In this document: in pieces, positions 44,203-52,631 of the stretch
Numbering within the stretch: the first letter of the stretch is position 1
Layout: every line of letters begins with the position of its first letter
NCBI GenBank assembly: GCA_047973125.1
Contig: JBKEBK010000008.1
Coordinates: 13,271-77,270 of the forward strand
Source: CAYNRG01 sp047973125
GTDB lineage: Bacteria > Bacillota_I > Bacilli_A > Erysipelotrichales > Erysipelotrichaceae
DNA: 64,000 bases
Direction of reading: 5' to 3'
Translations under genes and position numbers: made by a program
The notes under the pieces: generated by a model
Told to the model about the DNA's origin: nothing
Database searches by the model: none
The model's input: the letters and a program-made list of their open reading frames with translations, nothing else

Positions 44203-44319
44203 CTTAAAAAGCTCATAAATTGTATTTATTCTATACACATATACACTAAAGCTCTTTTATATAAGTTGCTTTAGTGATATTATATAGATAGATTTATATA
44301 TTAATAAGGAGGGAGCATT

Positions 44320-45291
44320 GTGGGAAGAATACAGAAATTTGTTTTAGTTTTTTTACTATTTATGTTAATTTTAATCGCATTTGGAGTAGTAGAAAATATT
44401 ATGGCATATTACTATACTGACGACTTTGGTCTAAATAGTACAACTCTAAAGTTTGAATTAAATAGTAAAATAACGACAAGAAAGAATAAACTAATATTTG
44501 ATAAAATAGTTTACCCTGCAACAACAAAACAAATTGTTTCATTTGATAACGATGGAAAAATTGTTTATGTCAAAGAAATATTTGAAAGAGTTAATGAGTT
44601 TGATTACAATTCATCGGAAGTTCAGTATGAAATTAGTAATAAGGACTTCTATGAAGGAGCTAAAATTGGAGTAATGCATGAACAAGGGGCTCCAGTTGAT
44701 TTTGTAGAATTGGATAAAATTAAATATGAAATTGTAAGTATGTATATACCAAAGGCAAGAGATTATGACCAATTCTATTTCGGTATAAATATTGGAGCTA
44801 GTAAAAAACTAAGACAAATAAATTATGTTGAATTTGAAACTATAAGAGATCGAAATGTCGCTTATGATTATCTAACTAAAGTAGGTATTAAAGATATTGA
44901 GAAAACAAAGGCACCACTCTCTTTTATCGTAACGCAATCATTTGCATTGATGGAAGAAACAGGATTTGTACTGCTTATGGGAGCAATCATTATTATTGCC
45001 CTAGCAATTATTGAATATTTAAGAGTAATAAAAAATAAAATTAACTATGAAGCAAAACATGGAATACTTAAAAACTTTTATAGAGTTAATATTTACAATG
45101 TTCTTGAAGATATTCTAATGCATGTCTCTCTGATGATAATTTGTATACCTCTTTTCTATTTTTTCTTTAATCCTTTAGAAAAGTCTTTATTTAATATGGG
45201 AAGCGAATTAATAATTTTGGTACTTACATCTACATTTATCATTTGTGTAAAATATGTATTCGGTTACATTTTTGCAAAATGGGGGGGGTAA
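44320..45291 (+). CDS. Membrane protein with permease-like topology, first of a pair
   Basis: The GTG start lies 7 bases after GGAGG. The 323-residue protein has an N-terminal helix (about 7-29), an extracytoplasmic domain of about 185 residues, and three C-terminal helices (about 216-236, 262-283 and 293-315). This 1+3 layout is that of MacB/FtsX-type or bacteriocin-associated permeases. I recognise no family motif. No ATPase is encoded nearby. The 3' end is a run of eight G residues, which doubles as the ribosome site of the next gene. Confidence 0.75.
   Translation: MGRIQKFVLVFLLFMLILIAFGVVENIMAYYYTDDFGLNSTTLKFELNSKITTRKNKLIFDKIVYPATTKQIVSFDNDGKIVYVKEIFERVNEFDYNSSEVQYEISNKDFYEGAKIGVMHEQGAPVDFVELDKIKYEIVSMYIPKARDYDQFYFGINIGASKKLRQINYVEFETIRDRNVAYDYLTKVGIKDIEKTKAPLSFIVTQSFALMEETGFVLLMGAIIIIALAIIEYLRVIKNKINYEAKHGILKNFYRVNIYNVLEDILMHVSLMIICIPLFYFFFNPLEKSLFNMGSELIILVLTSTFIICVKYVFGYIFAKWGG
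45281..45288 (+). repeat. Poly-G tract (8 G) at a gene junction
   Basis: Eight consecutive Gs in an AT-rich region encode the last Gly-Gly before the stop. They also lie 6 bases upstream of the next ATG, so length change would alter both the C-terminus and initiation. Confidence 0.7.
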
Positions 45292-45294
45292 AGC

Positions 45295-46371
45295 ATGAAG
45301 AATTTTAAGCATAGACTAAAGGAAGCATCAGTATATTTCCTTGAGAAGCAAGTATTATTCACCATCATGATTATGGTAATTGCCATTCTATTAACTGCAT
45401 TTTTAGTGTTAGGAGATGCTGTTGGAAGAAACTATCGTAGTATTGGACCTACAAAAAGGTATACAACTGAAAACTCTTTAGTTAAAATAAGATTGTTCTC
45501 AAATAGTTATAAAACTACTCAAGAAGAGAAAGATTATATCTTTAATTTTTTCAAAGAAAACGAAGATGTAATCCTTGGAAGCTTTTATGACTTTGCTCCT
45601 GATGGACAAAAATTCATTATCAATTATGGTAAATCAAAAGAATTCTATAAAGATACAAGTGATACCATAGTATATAGAGATCGAAACCTTAGAAATACAA
45701 TTGAGGGAGCAGCATGGAGTAGAGATTACTTTTATCAAATAGATGCTAATACAACTAATACTTACATTAATCAATATAAAGGTTTAGTAGTATATAAAAC
45801 AATTGATGAGGTAATAGAGATTCTTCAACCACTTCCTTTAAAAGATATTATCAATAGCTTTATCTTTGTAAATGCCGATAAAGAAATAATTGATGAATTC
45901 TTATTCATGACGAACTTTTTCTCAAGTGATAATATTACTGATGATTATGTTGTTATTGCTGAGAATATCAACGATAGGATGTACGATAATGTCTTCGGAA
46001 ACAATTGGTCAATCCTAAAAAGTGAAATTGCAATTGTTACTATAGCATCAATCTTAGGTGTATTTCTAATTTCAGCATTAGTATATTTTACAGCATTAGA
46101 AGACATTAGAAAAAATAATATAGACATTACAAATAAAATTGAAAGACATAAGGTATACGATCGAATAATCCTATTAAATATTATTCTAGTATTTATCGCC
46201 GTAGTCATAAGTGTTGTTTCCTTAGTAATTGTCTACCCTCAAGTTAATATAATTTATACTTTGTTACTATTGATATTTGATACATGCTTATTATGTATAT
46301 ATCCAGTAATAAAAATAAAAAATAGAGCAAAGGCTCTTATTAAGAAACAAAATCTAAAATTTAGCATATAA
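45295..46371 (+). CDS. Membrane protein with permease-like topology, second of a pair
   Basis: The protein has 358 residues. One N-terminal helix (about 20-42) is followed by an extracytoplasmic domain of about 200 residues and three C-terminal helices (about 245-268, 293-315 and 320-340). The layout copies that of the preceding gene, although sequence similarity is weak. They are three bases apart and must be cotranslated. Together they look like a heterodimeric ABC permease lacking its ATPase, or a signalling or lipid-related membrane complex. I cannot name a function. Confidence 0.75.
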   Translation: MKNFKHRLKEASVYFLEKQVLFTIMIMVIAILLTAFLVLGDAVGRNYRSIGPTKRYTTENSLVKIRLFSNSYKTTQEEKDYIFNFFKENEDVILGSFYDFAPDGQKFIINYGKSKEFYKDTSDTIVYRDRNLRNTIEGAAWSRDYFYQIDANTTNTYINQYKGLVVYKTIDEVIEILQPLPLKDIINSFIFVNADKEIIDEFLFMTNFFSSDNITDDYVVIAENINDRMYDNVFGNNWSILKSEIAIVTIASILGVFLISALVYFTALEDIRKNNIDITNKIERHKVYDRIILLNIILVFIAVVISVVSLVIVYPQVNIIYTLLLLIFDTCLLCIYPVIKIKNRAKALIKKQNLKFSI

Positions 46372-46373
46372 AT

Positions 46374-46408
46374 AAAGTGATGGAAAATTTAATTTCCATC
46401 ACTTTTTA
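46374..46408. terminator. Bidirectional terminator
   Basis: A 13-bp perfect stem, AAAGTGATGGAAA (46374-46386) with TTTCCATCACTTT (46393-46405), lies between convergent genes. Confidence 0.88.
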
Positions 46409-46410
46409 AT

Positions 46411-47976
46411 TTACTTAACTAACCCTTTATCTCTAAGAAATTCTTTAGCTACATCTTCTGGAGTTCGCTCATTCTCATCAACTTCATAATTAAGATTAAT
46501 CATAGTTTCATTATCTAATAATTTCCCTAACTTATTTATTAACTCTACTACCTCTGGATACTTATTATAAGCTTCTTCTCTTATAAGTGGTATAGCATAA
46601 TAAGGAAGGAAGAACTTTTTATCATCTTCTAATATTTTTAAATTAAATTTCTTTAAAAGACCATCAGTAGCAAAGGCATCAATAATATCAACTTCATTAT
46701 TATTAAGAGCAATATATCTACTAGATGAATCAAGGCCTATTTCCTCTTTAAATGATAAGCCATAAACCCTTTTAGCACCAATCATTCCATCTTCACGATT
46801 TATAAATTCTAAGGTAGTTCCCGTGATTAAATCACTTGAAACCTTAGCTAAATCAGAAACTGTATTTAAATTATACTTACTTGCAATCTCCTTAGTAGTT
46901 GCAAAAGTATAAGTATTATTGAACTTCATTTGTTCTAAAACTTTAATATTAAACTTATCTTCATATTCAACTACAACTCGATCATAGACCTCTTTAGCAT
47001 CACTTATCGGATCAAGCTTTAAAACATCAGCATAAGCAGTTCCACTATAATCTACATACAAATCAATCTCATTACCCCTAAGAGCCCCAAAGGCCACCTG
47101 TGTACCACCAAGATTTAATCGTCTTACAACATTAATATCTGTGTTTTCCTCAATTAACTGTGATAACATCTCTGATAATAGTACTTGTTCTGTAAAGTCT
47201 TTACTACCAATTACTATTTGTCTATTACTTGTATCTTCGGCATTAAAATCACGAACAAATGAAAATAATACAATAACACTCATTAAAACAATGAATACTT
47301 TTTGAAATACATTTTTAACCTTACTTGTTTTTCTGCTTCCTTTTGGAAGTAGTGCCTTTGGAGTAAGATAGTATTCGACAATTGCACCAAAGTAGTCAAT
47401 TGTTAATGCTAGAATACAAGCTGGAATTGCTCCTGCTAGAATTTGATTATTATTTACTGTTCTAATACCAGCAAATACTAAATAACCAAGTCCTCCTCCT
47501 CCAATAAATGCAGCCATTGTCATAAGACCAACAGCAGTAACTGCTGAAATTCTTACCCCTGCCATAATTACCGGTAGTGCTAGTGGTATTTCTATTTTAT
47601 ATAAAATTTGAAATTTGGTAAGACCAATACCCCTTGCTGCTTCTATTGTTTGCTTATTAATATTTGAAATACCAGTAACTGTATTTTTAATAATCGGCAA
47701 TAGCGAATAAAGCGTAACCACAACAATTGCTGGAAGATTTCCAATCCCTAAAAGTGGTATTGCAAATCCCAGTAAAGCCATACTTGGTATTGCTTGAATC
47801 AAATTAGCAAGACCCATTACTGGCTTTTTAATTTTAGCTAAATAACAAATTAAGATTCCAATAGGAACTCCTACTAAGATTGCACACCCAACTGCTAAAA
47901 ATGTCAGTTGAATGTGATCTAGTAATAAATCAAAAATTTGATTTTGATTAGCAATCATATACTCAATAAAGTTCAT
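46411..47976 (-). CDS. Fused permease-substrate-binding protein of an Opu/Egt-type ABC importer
   Basis: Residues 1-215 are a BPD-type permease with the EAA motif (EAARGIGLTKFQILYKIEIPLALP) and about six helices. After a helix at about 228-245 comes an OpuAC-like binding domain (RQIVIGSKDFTEQVLLSEML). Such fusions occur in OpuF, BilE and EgtU systems, for quaternary amines or ergothioneine. The ligand cannot be fixed by eye. I start at the ATG six bases after GGAAGGAG. The start overlaps the ATPase gene by 14 bases. Confidence 0.9.
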   Translation of the reverse strand: MNFIEYMIANQNQIFDLLLDHIQLTFLAVGCAILVGVPIGILICYLAKIKKPVMGLANLIQAIPSMALLGFAIPLLGIGNLPAIVVVTLYSLLPIIKNTVTGISNINKQTIEAARGIGLTKFQILYKIEIPLALPVIMAGVRISAVTAVGLMTMAAFIGGGGLGYLVFAGIRTVNNNQILAGAIPACILALTIDYFGAIVEYYLTPKALLPKGSRKTSKVKNVFQKVFIVLMSVIVLFSFVRDFNAEDTSNRQIVIGSKDFTEQVLLSEMLSQLIEENTDINVVRRLNLGGTQVAFGALRGNEIDLYVDYSGTAYADVLKLDPISDAKEVYDRVVVEYEDKFNIKVLEQMKFNNTYTFATTKEIASKYNLNTVSDLAKVSSDLITGTTLEFINREDGMIGAKRVYGLSFKEEIGLDSSSRYIALNNNEVDIIDAFATDGLLKKFNLKILEDDKKFFLPYYAIPLIREEAYNKYPEVVELINKLGKLLDNETMINLNYEVDENERTPEDVAKEFLRDKGLVK

Positions 47977-49099
47977 TGTTTTCTCCTTCCTCAAAATACT
48001 GTTGAGAAAGTGTATTAATTAAACTACCCTTAGTTAATAAACCCAACAACTTCTTCTTTTCATCTAAAACTGGAATACTTGATAAATTAATACTATCTAG
48101 TAACTTTAAGATATCAATAATATGATCTTCTGCAGCAACAAAAGAAAAATCTTCTTTCATAACCTCTTTTACTGCAATTGACTTATCAGATATATGTCTT
48201 CCATACTCTGCAGTTAATAATCCTAATAACTTATTAGTTCTTGGTTCAACCACCATTAAACTATCAACTTTTAATGCTTTCATTTTTTCCATTGCTCTAA
48301 ATAATGAAATAGTATCATGACAAGTAGAAGGATTCTCAATCATAATATCCTCAGCTCGAATATACTCTGGAGAATTCCAAATTCTTTTTCTTCCAACAAA
48401 TTCTGAGACAAACTCTGATGCTGGATTTTTTAAGATATTCTCAGGTGTATCATATTGAACAATTTTACCCTTATCCATAATACAAATCCTATCAGCAATC
48501 CTAATAGCCTCATCCATATCATGAGTAACAAAAACAATCGTTTTCTTAAGCTTCGTTTGAAGATCTGTTAGCTCCTCCTGAAGTGATTCTCTGGTAAGAG
48601 GATCTAAGGCAGAAAAAGGCTCATCCATTAAGATAATTTCTGGATCTAAAGCAAAAGCTCTTGCAACCCCTATTCTTTGTTGTTGACCTCCTGATAATTC
48701 ACTTGGATAACGACTTAAAAAACTTTCATCCAAACCAACCATGTCCATAAGCTCAATTGTCTTGGCAGTGATTTGATCTTTATTCTTTTTCTCTAACTTT
48801 GGAATCAATTCAATATTCTCTTTTATTGTCATATGTGGAAATAATCCTGTTTGTTGAATTACATACCCCATTTTACGACGCAGTTTAATTAAATCTTTCT
48901 TAAGTATATCTTCACCATTAATAATTAGTTTACCAGATGTTGGCTTAACTAAACGATTAATCATCTTTAAAGTTGTGGTTTTACCACAGCCACTTTTACC
49001 AATCAATACAACAAGTTCACCATCTTTTATTTCTAAATTCATTTTGGAAATAACTGTTGTATTTTTAAATTTTTTACTAATATTTTCAAATTTAATCAT
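47963..49099 (-). CDS. Opu/Egt-type ABC transporter ATPase with CBS domains
   Basis: The ATPase of the importer has Walker A GKSGCGKTT, signature LSGGQQQRIGVARA, Walker B ILMDEPFSALDP and switch His in VTHDMDEA. A C-terminal pair of CBS domains (about 255-370) may sense ionic strength or nucleotides, as in OpuA. I begin at the ATG of MIKFENIS, with AAAGGAG eight bases upstream. An earlier ATG lies inside the ribosome site. Confidence 0.92.
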   Translation of the reverse strand: MIKFENISKKFKNTTVISKMNLEIKDGELVVLIGKSGCGKTTTLKMINRLVKPTSGKLIINGEDILKKDLIKLRRKMGYVIQQTGLFPHMTIKENIELIPKLEKKNKDQITAKTIELMDMVGLDESFLSRYPSELSGGQQQRIGVARAFALDPEIILMDEPFSALDPLTRESLQEELTDLQTKLKKTIVFVTHDMDEAIRIADRICIMDKGKIVQYDTPENILKNPASEFVSEFVGRKRIWNSPEYIRAEDIMIENPSTCHDTISLFRAMEKMKALKVDSLMVVEPRTNKLLGLLTAEYGRHISDKSIAVKEVMKEDFSFVAAEDHIIDILKLLDSINLSSIPVLDEKKKLLGLLTKGSLINTLSQQYFEEGENNELY

Positions 49100-49162
49100 G
49101 CATTTTACTCCTTTCATACATCATTTCTATCATAACAAGCATATACATTGATGTCAAATATA

Positions 49163-49204
49163 GCAAAAAAAGCTTCCAAATAACATATGAAATTTGAAAG
49201 CTTT
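49163..49204 (-). terminator. Terminator of the polyphosphate-polymerase operon
   Basis: On the minus strand AAAGCTTTCAAAT pairs with ATTTGGAAGCTTT (one G-U pair), followed by TTTT. Confidence 0.75.
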
Positions 49205-49252
49205 ATTGCAATTAAATTTATTTAATCTTTACTATAAACCATGGATATTTTA

Positions 49253-51082
49253 TTATCTACCACCATTAAATACGCCTTGTGAACTACCGTAAATAATATC
49301 AGTCATTACTACTTCTTTTGTCTCAGTACCGATGGTAATAGTGTAGGTTTCTCCTTTTTGAATTTCAGGTGAGCTTAAAAGTACTGAAGAATACTCTTTT
49401 TCAGGCGTATATGTTAGCAAGGTATTACCGCTAGCATCTTTAAGTGTAATGGCACTATTTGTAGATTGTGCTGATTGTGTACTAATTAAAATAGCGCCCT
49501 GTGTTGAAGAATCACTAAAGTTTTGCGCCATACCTGAAGGGCCCACCGCTATAAAAGTACCACCTGTAATTTGTGCCTCTCCATTATAATCTAATGCAAC
49601 ATTAGCGTTGTTTACAGGACCTGAAACATAGGTTTCTCCTCCTGTTATAGTAATGTTTCCATTTGAATCAACACCATCACCATTTGCATTAATATAAATT
49701 TTACCACCTGTTATTTTAATATAGCACTCTTCATCCACAGCAAAACTATCCATACCTCGACCACCTAATCCACTCTGATCTGCTCCTCCAGAAGAATTTA
49801 AACCATCATCAGAAGATGTAAGGCGGATGGTTCCACCTTGTATTTCAATGTTCTGTCCTTCAATTGCTTCATAGCTTTTTGTTATATTAATGTTTCCATC
49901 TATAATGAGAACCTGAGCATCTGCATGGATTGTATCATCGCCTGATGCGAGATTGAAATCACCACCATTGATATAAACATTAGCATTGGAATGAATTACA
50001 TCATCAGATGAATCAATGTTGAAATTACCATTATTTATAGTCAAATTCCCTCCTGCCTTTAATCCTTTTTGTGAAGTACTTGTGGTTGCTTCTTCTTCAG
50101 AACTATTACTAGCTTCTTCCTCAGAACTATTTTCAGTTTGATCAGGGTTTTGTGTCATTTCACCATCGAAATTTTCTGGCAGCTTATCACCATTAGGCTT
50201 TTGCATTGGCTCACCTTCTGGTATATTTTGCATATCTCCTTGATCAGGTCTTTGCATAAAATCCTCATTTTCACTATGCTCACTTCCATTTACACTTCCG
50301 CCACCTGTTATAATATTAAAATTACCATCTTCAATTTGTTGGGTACCCGAAGCAGAAATTCCATCAAGTCCAGAATTTATTTCAAAATTTCCATTGGCGA
50401 TATACACAAAGCCAAGTGTTTCATCTGTGATATTTTCTGCTTTAATAGCATCTTTTCCACTTGTTATATTAAAATTACCATCAGCTATTCTTACGCTATC
50501 ATTTGCAGAAATACCATGGTTTTGAGCTGTTATTACATACTCACCACTTGTTATTGCTAAGTCATCTTTTGAAACAATTCCATGACCATAGTCTGCATTT
50601 ATAATTAATTTACCATTACCATTGATTGTAAGATCTTCTTTGGAAAAAATAACGCTATCCACATTGTTATCATCCACTTCATACTCATTACTCACTGACA
50701 ATGTATTCTCACTTTCATTTGCAAGTGTTATAAATACCTTATCTGCCGATTTTACATATATGGCTGCTGAATTACTACAATTTATATTTACATTATCAAG
50801 TATAAGTTGTACTTTCTCACTTTTACTTACATCAATTATAATCTGACCATCAGCTATATCTCCTTTTAATATATATAATCCTGCTTCTGATATTGTTATA
50901 CTTTCATTTTTTAAAACTATTTCTTGATAATCAGCTTCATCATACTCTATTTCCATGTCTCTTTCTGTAAACATACTAGATGTACTAATTGTTTCATCTG
51001 TTTGAGATTCTACTGTTTTAGAACAGCCCATCATTGAAAAAAACAGGCAACAAGCAACAACTGTTGCAATAAATTTATTCAT
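49253..51082 (-). CDS. Beta-helix lipoprotein, Cthe_2159-like carbohydrate-binding family
   Basis: A lipoprotein signal (MNKFIATVVACCLFFSMMGC) is followed by about 590 residues of parallel beta-helix character. Repeats such as GNFNITSGKDAIKA, GDFNLASGDDTIHADA and GKIYINANGDGVDSNGN each end in a SxDDxI or GDGxD turn. The GDGVDSNG loops resemble calcium-binding sites of the Cthe_2159 group, which binds acidic polysaccharide. A disordered insert (about 265-345), rich in Q, P, E, N and S, splits the helix. The gene is the last of the VTC-DUF4956 operon, with AAGGAG seven bases before the ATG. Confidence 0.85.
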   Translation of the reverse strand: MNKFIATVVACCLFFSMMGCSKTVESQTDETISTSSMFTERDMEIEYDEADYQEIVLKNESITISEAGLYILKGDIADGQIIIDVSKSEKVQLILDNVNINCSNSAAIYVKSADKVFITLANESENTLSVSNEYEVDDNNVDSVIFSKEDLTINGNGKLIINADYGHGIVSKDDLAITSGEYVITAQNHGISANDSVRIADGNFNITSGKDAIKAENITDETLGFVYIANGNFEINSGLDGISASGTQQIEDGNFNIITGGGSVNGSEHSENEDFMQRPDQGDMQNIPEGEPMQKPNGDKLPENFDGEMTQNPDQTENSSEEEASNSSEEEATTSTSQKGLKAGGNLTINNGNFNIDSSDDVIHSNANVYINGGDFNLASGDDTIHADAQVLIIDGNINITKSYEAIEGQNIEIQGGTIRLTSSDDGLNSSGGADQSGLGGRGMDSFAVDEECYIKITGGKIYINANGDGVDSNGNITITGGETYVSGPVNNANVALDYNGEAQITGGTFIAVGPSGMAQNFSDSSTQGAILISTQSAQSTNSAITLKDASGNTLLTYTPEKEYSSVLLSSPEIQKGETYTITIGTETKEVVMTDIIYGSSQGVFNGGR

Positions 51083-51094
51083 AATTATTCTCCT

Positions 51095-51784
51095 TTATAG
51101 TTCTGACATACCATTTTGCAAAGGGTACATCGCAATCTCTAGATTGCCATTTCTGCAACGCAACATGTCGATAAATTCTTTTTCTTCACTCGATTTTTTT
51201 AAAGTAAGATTATAGGTGATTTTGAAAAGACTACCCATATTAGTTGTTTTTACTCGAGCTACTTGATTTTTCACAGTGTATTTTTTAAAGATATCACTAA
51301 ACACCTCGGTATAGTTTAAATCTTCTGGTATGGTAATACTAAGAGTTCTATCTACATTATTTTTGCACTCACCAAAGCTAGTCAAGGTGTAAATAAGGAA
51401 AAGGGTAGAAAGAATAATTGTAAATAATATACCATAGGCTAAATATCCCATTCCTGTAAGCAAACCAATTCCCATTGCAATAAAAATTGCTCCTATTTCC
51501 TTTGCAGTACCTGGGACACTTCTAAACCTTACAAGCGAAAATGTCCCAGCAACTGCAACACCTGTTCCTACATTTCCATTAACCATCATTATAACCACAC
51601 ATACAACAACCGGCAGTATAGCAAGGGTAACCACAAAGCTCTTTGTGTAAGTGTTTTTGAAGGTATATGCTAAAGCCAGCAAAAATCCAGCTATTACAGC
51701 TATTACGATACAAGATAAGAAATTCATTAAAGAAATGGTAGTTACTAACTCTGAATCAAAAATTCCACTGAAAATATTAGACAT
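51095..51784 (-). CDS. DUF4956 membrane protein
   Basis: The 229-residue protein has three to four helices in the first 135 residues and a cytoplasmic C-terminal domain. The stretch AVAGTFSLVRFRSVPGTAKEI is the DUF4956 signature. The family is regularly next to VTC-domain genes, so it is likely the membrane partner of the polymerase, perhaps for polyphosphate translocation. That role is inference. Its start overlaps the VTC gene by eight bases (ATGTCTAA). Confidence 0.9.
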   Translation of the reverse strand: MSNIFSGIFDSELVTTISLMNFLSCIVIAVIAGFLLALAYTFKNTYTKSFVVTLAILPVVVCVVIMMVNGNVGTGVAVAGTFSLVRFRSVPGTAKEIGAIFIAMGIGLLTGMGYLAYGILFTIILSTLFLIYTLTSFGECKNNVDRTLSITIPEDLNYTEVFSDIFKKYTVKNQVARVKTTNMGSLFKITYNLTLKKSSEEKEFIDMLRCRNGNLEIAMYPLQNGMSEL

Positions 51785-52493
51785 TGTATTGATACTCCTT
51801 TTGTTTTGTTATTAATTGTTTATAAGCATTTGCATATTTTGAAAACGAAGTTTTATATATTTTGTTCTTTGTAAGAATATCAGTCAGCCATAAAGGGATT
51901 GCTCCTACTGTTTTAATTTCCATAAGAACTTTCTCTTCAGGTAAAATTGAGTCTCCATAAATTCCAGCACAAAGAGAAAAGTCATAATCTCTCCACAATA
52001 TATTCTCATCAAAGGTTATGCGAAAATTTTCATCATTTTTCGCATAAAAGGCTTCTCTCTCATAACTTAAAAAAACTTTGGGTGCAAGATTTTCATATAA
52101 ACTTAAAAAGTAATTTAGCTCATGTGTAATTTGCGTATTATTTTGTGGTGTGATTTTATTGCATACATAATGCATTGCATCAGCTTCCTTCATCGCAATA
52201 CGTCGCTTATATACTACTGATTTATACTTCTTTTTCATTTCCACATATGCCTTACTTTCCAAAGATGCTAAGCCATAAGAGCGAATACGAAGCTTTTCCT
52301 TGTATATCGGCTTTTCTATAGAACGCCGAATCAAAAGATAATCATCAGAGTCAAAGTAGATATTGCAAAGAGTACTTTTCCCATACTCATCATCTTCCAT
52401 GTACTCATGCATCATTTCAGTGATTTCATTTTTTTGTTGTTTTGTAATTAGATATTTTATTTCATATCGTTTAAATACTGTTTGATTTTTCAA
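51777..52493 (-). CDS. VTC-domain polyphosphate polymerase
   Basis: This protein resembles the catalytic tunnel domain of yeast Vtc4, which makes polyphosphate from ATP. Family residues are visible: basic KEKLRIRSYG (67-74), VEMKKKY (84-90), YEREAFY, FRITFD, the metal Glu192 in MEIKTVGAIP, and KTSFSKYANAY near the end. At 238 residues it is a stand-alone catalytic domain without SPX. The start is a TTG, nine bases after GGAGG. The upstream promoter has direct repeats shared with the two-component operon. Confidence 0.88.
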   Translation of the reverse strand: MKNQTVFKRYEIKYLITKQQKNEITEMMHEYMEDDEYGKSTLCNIYFDSDDYLLIRRSIEKPIYKEKLRIRSYGLASLESKAYVEMKKKYKSVVYKRRIAMKEADAMHYVCNKITPQNNTQITHELNYFLSLYENLAPKVFLSYEREAFYAKNDENFRITFDENILWRDYDFSLCAGIYGDSILPEEKVLMEIKTVGAIPLWLTDILTKNKIYKTSFSKYANAYKQLITKQKEYQYNV

Positions 52494-52520
52494 AATTGAA
52501 TTCCTCCTTTTAATATATTA

Positions 52521-52553
52521 ATTATATCGCCCTTAGTTAAAGCCAACTTAAAG
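52521..52553 (-). promoter_or_regulatory. Promoter and direct-repeat operator of the VTC operon
   Basis: On the minus strand CTTTAAG and CTTTAAC are spaced by exactly 11 bp (52536-52553). Nine bases after the second repeat comes TATAAT (52521-52526). The arrangement replaces a -35 box, as in OmpR/PhoP-type activated promoters. The same layout occurs at 54549-54580. Confidence 0.7.
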
Positions 52554-52569
52554 CTAAAAAGACTTTTAA

Positions 52570-52602
52570 ATAAAATAAAAAATCAGCTTAAAGCTGATTT
52601 TT
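52570..52602 (-). terminator. Terminator of the two-component operon
   Basis: The stem AAAAATCAGCTT pairs with AAGCTGATTTTT (52578-52602), with a T-rich tail on the minus strand. It lies 30 bases after the kinase stop. Confidence 0.82.
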
Positions 52603-52631
52603 ACTAATATTATTTATACTATATTTATATA

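Larger units (their letters stand above)
43786..44319 (+). other. Gene-poor region with an orphan short transcription unit
   Basis: This is the largest gap in the window. It holds a perfect ribosome site with a 14-codon frame (43960-44004), A/T-rich sequence with many stops in all frames, and a very strong terminator at 44154. The stretch from 44011 contains the short frame SHFKANYTNIGLIKDID, so a decayed gene is possible. After 44205 I see only the promoter region of the next gene. Confidence 0.6.

Noticed and set aside
44320..46371. Complete ABC exporter
   Set aside because: No ATPase is encoded next to the two permease-like genes.
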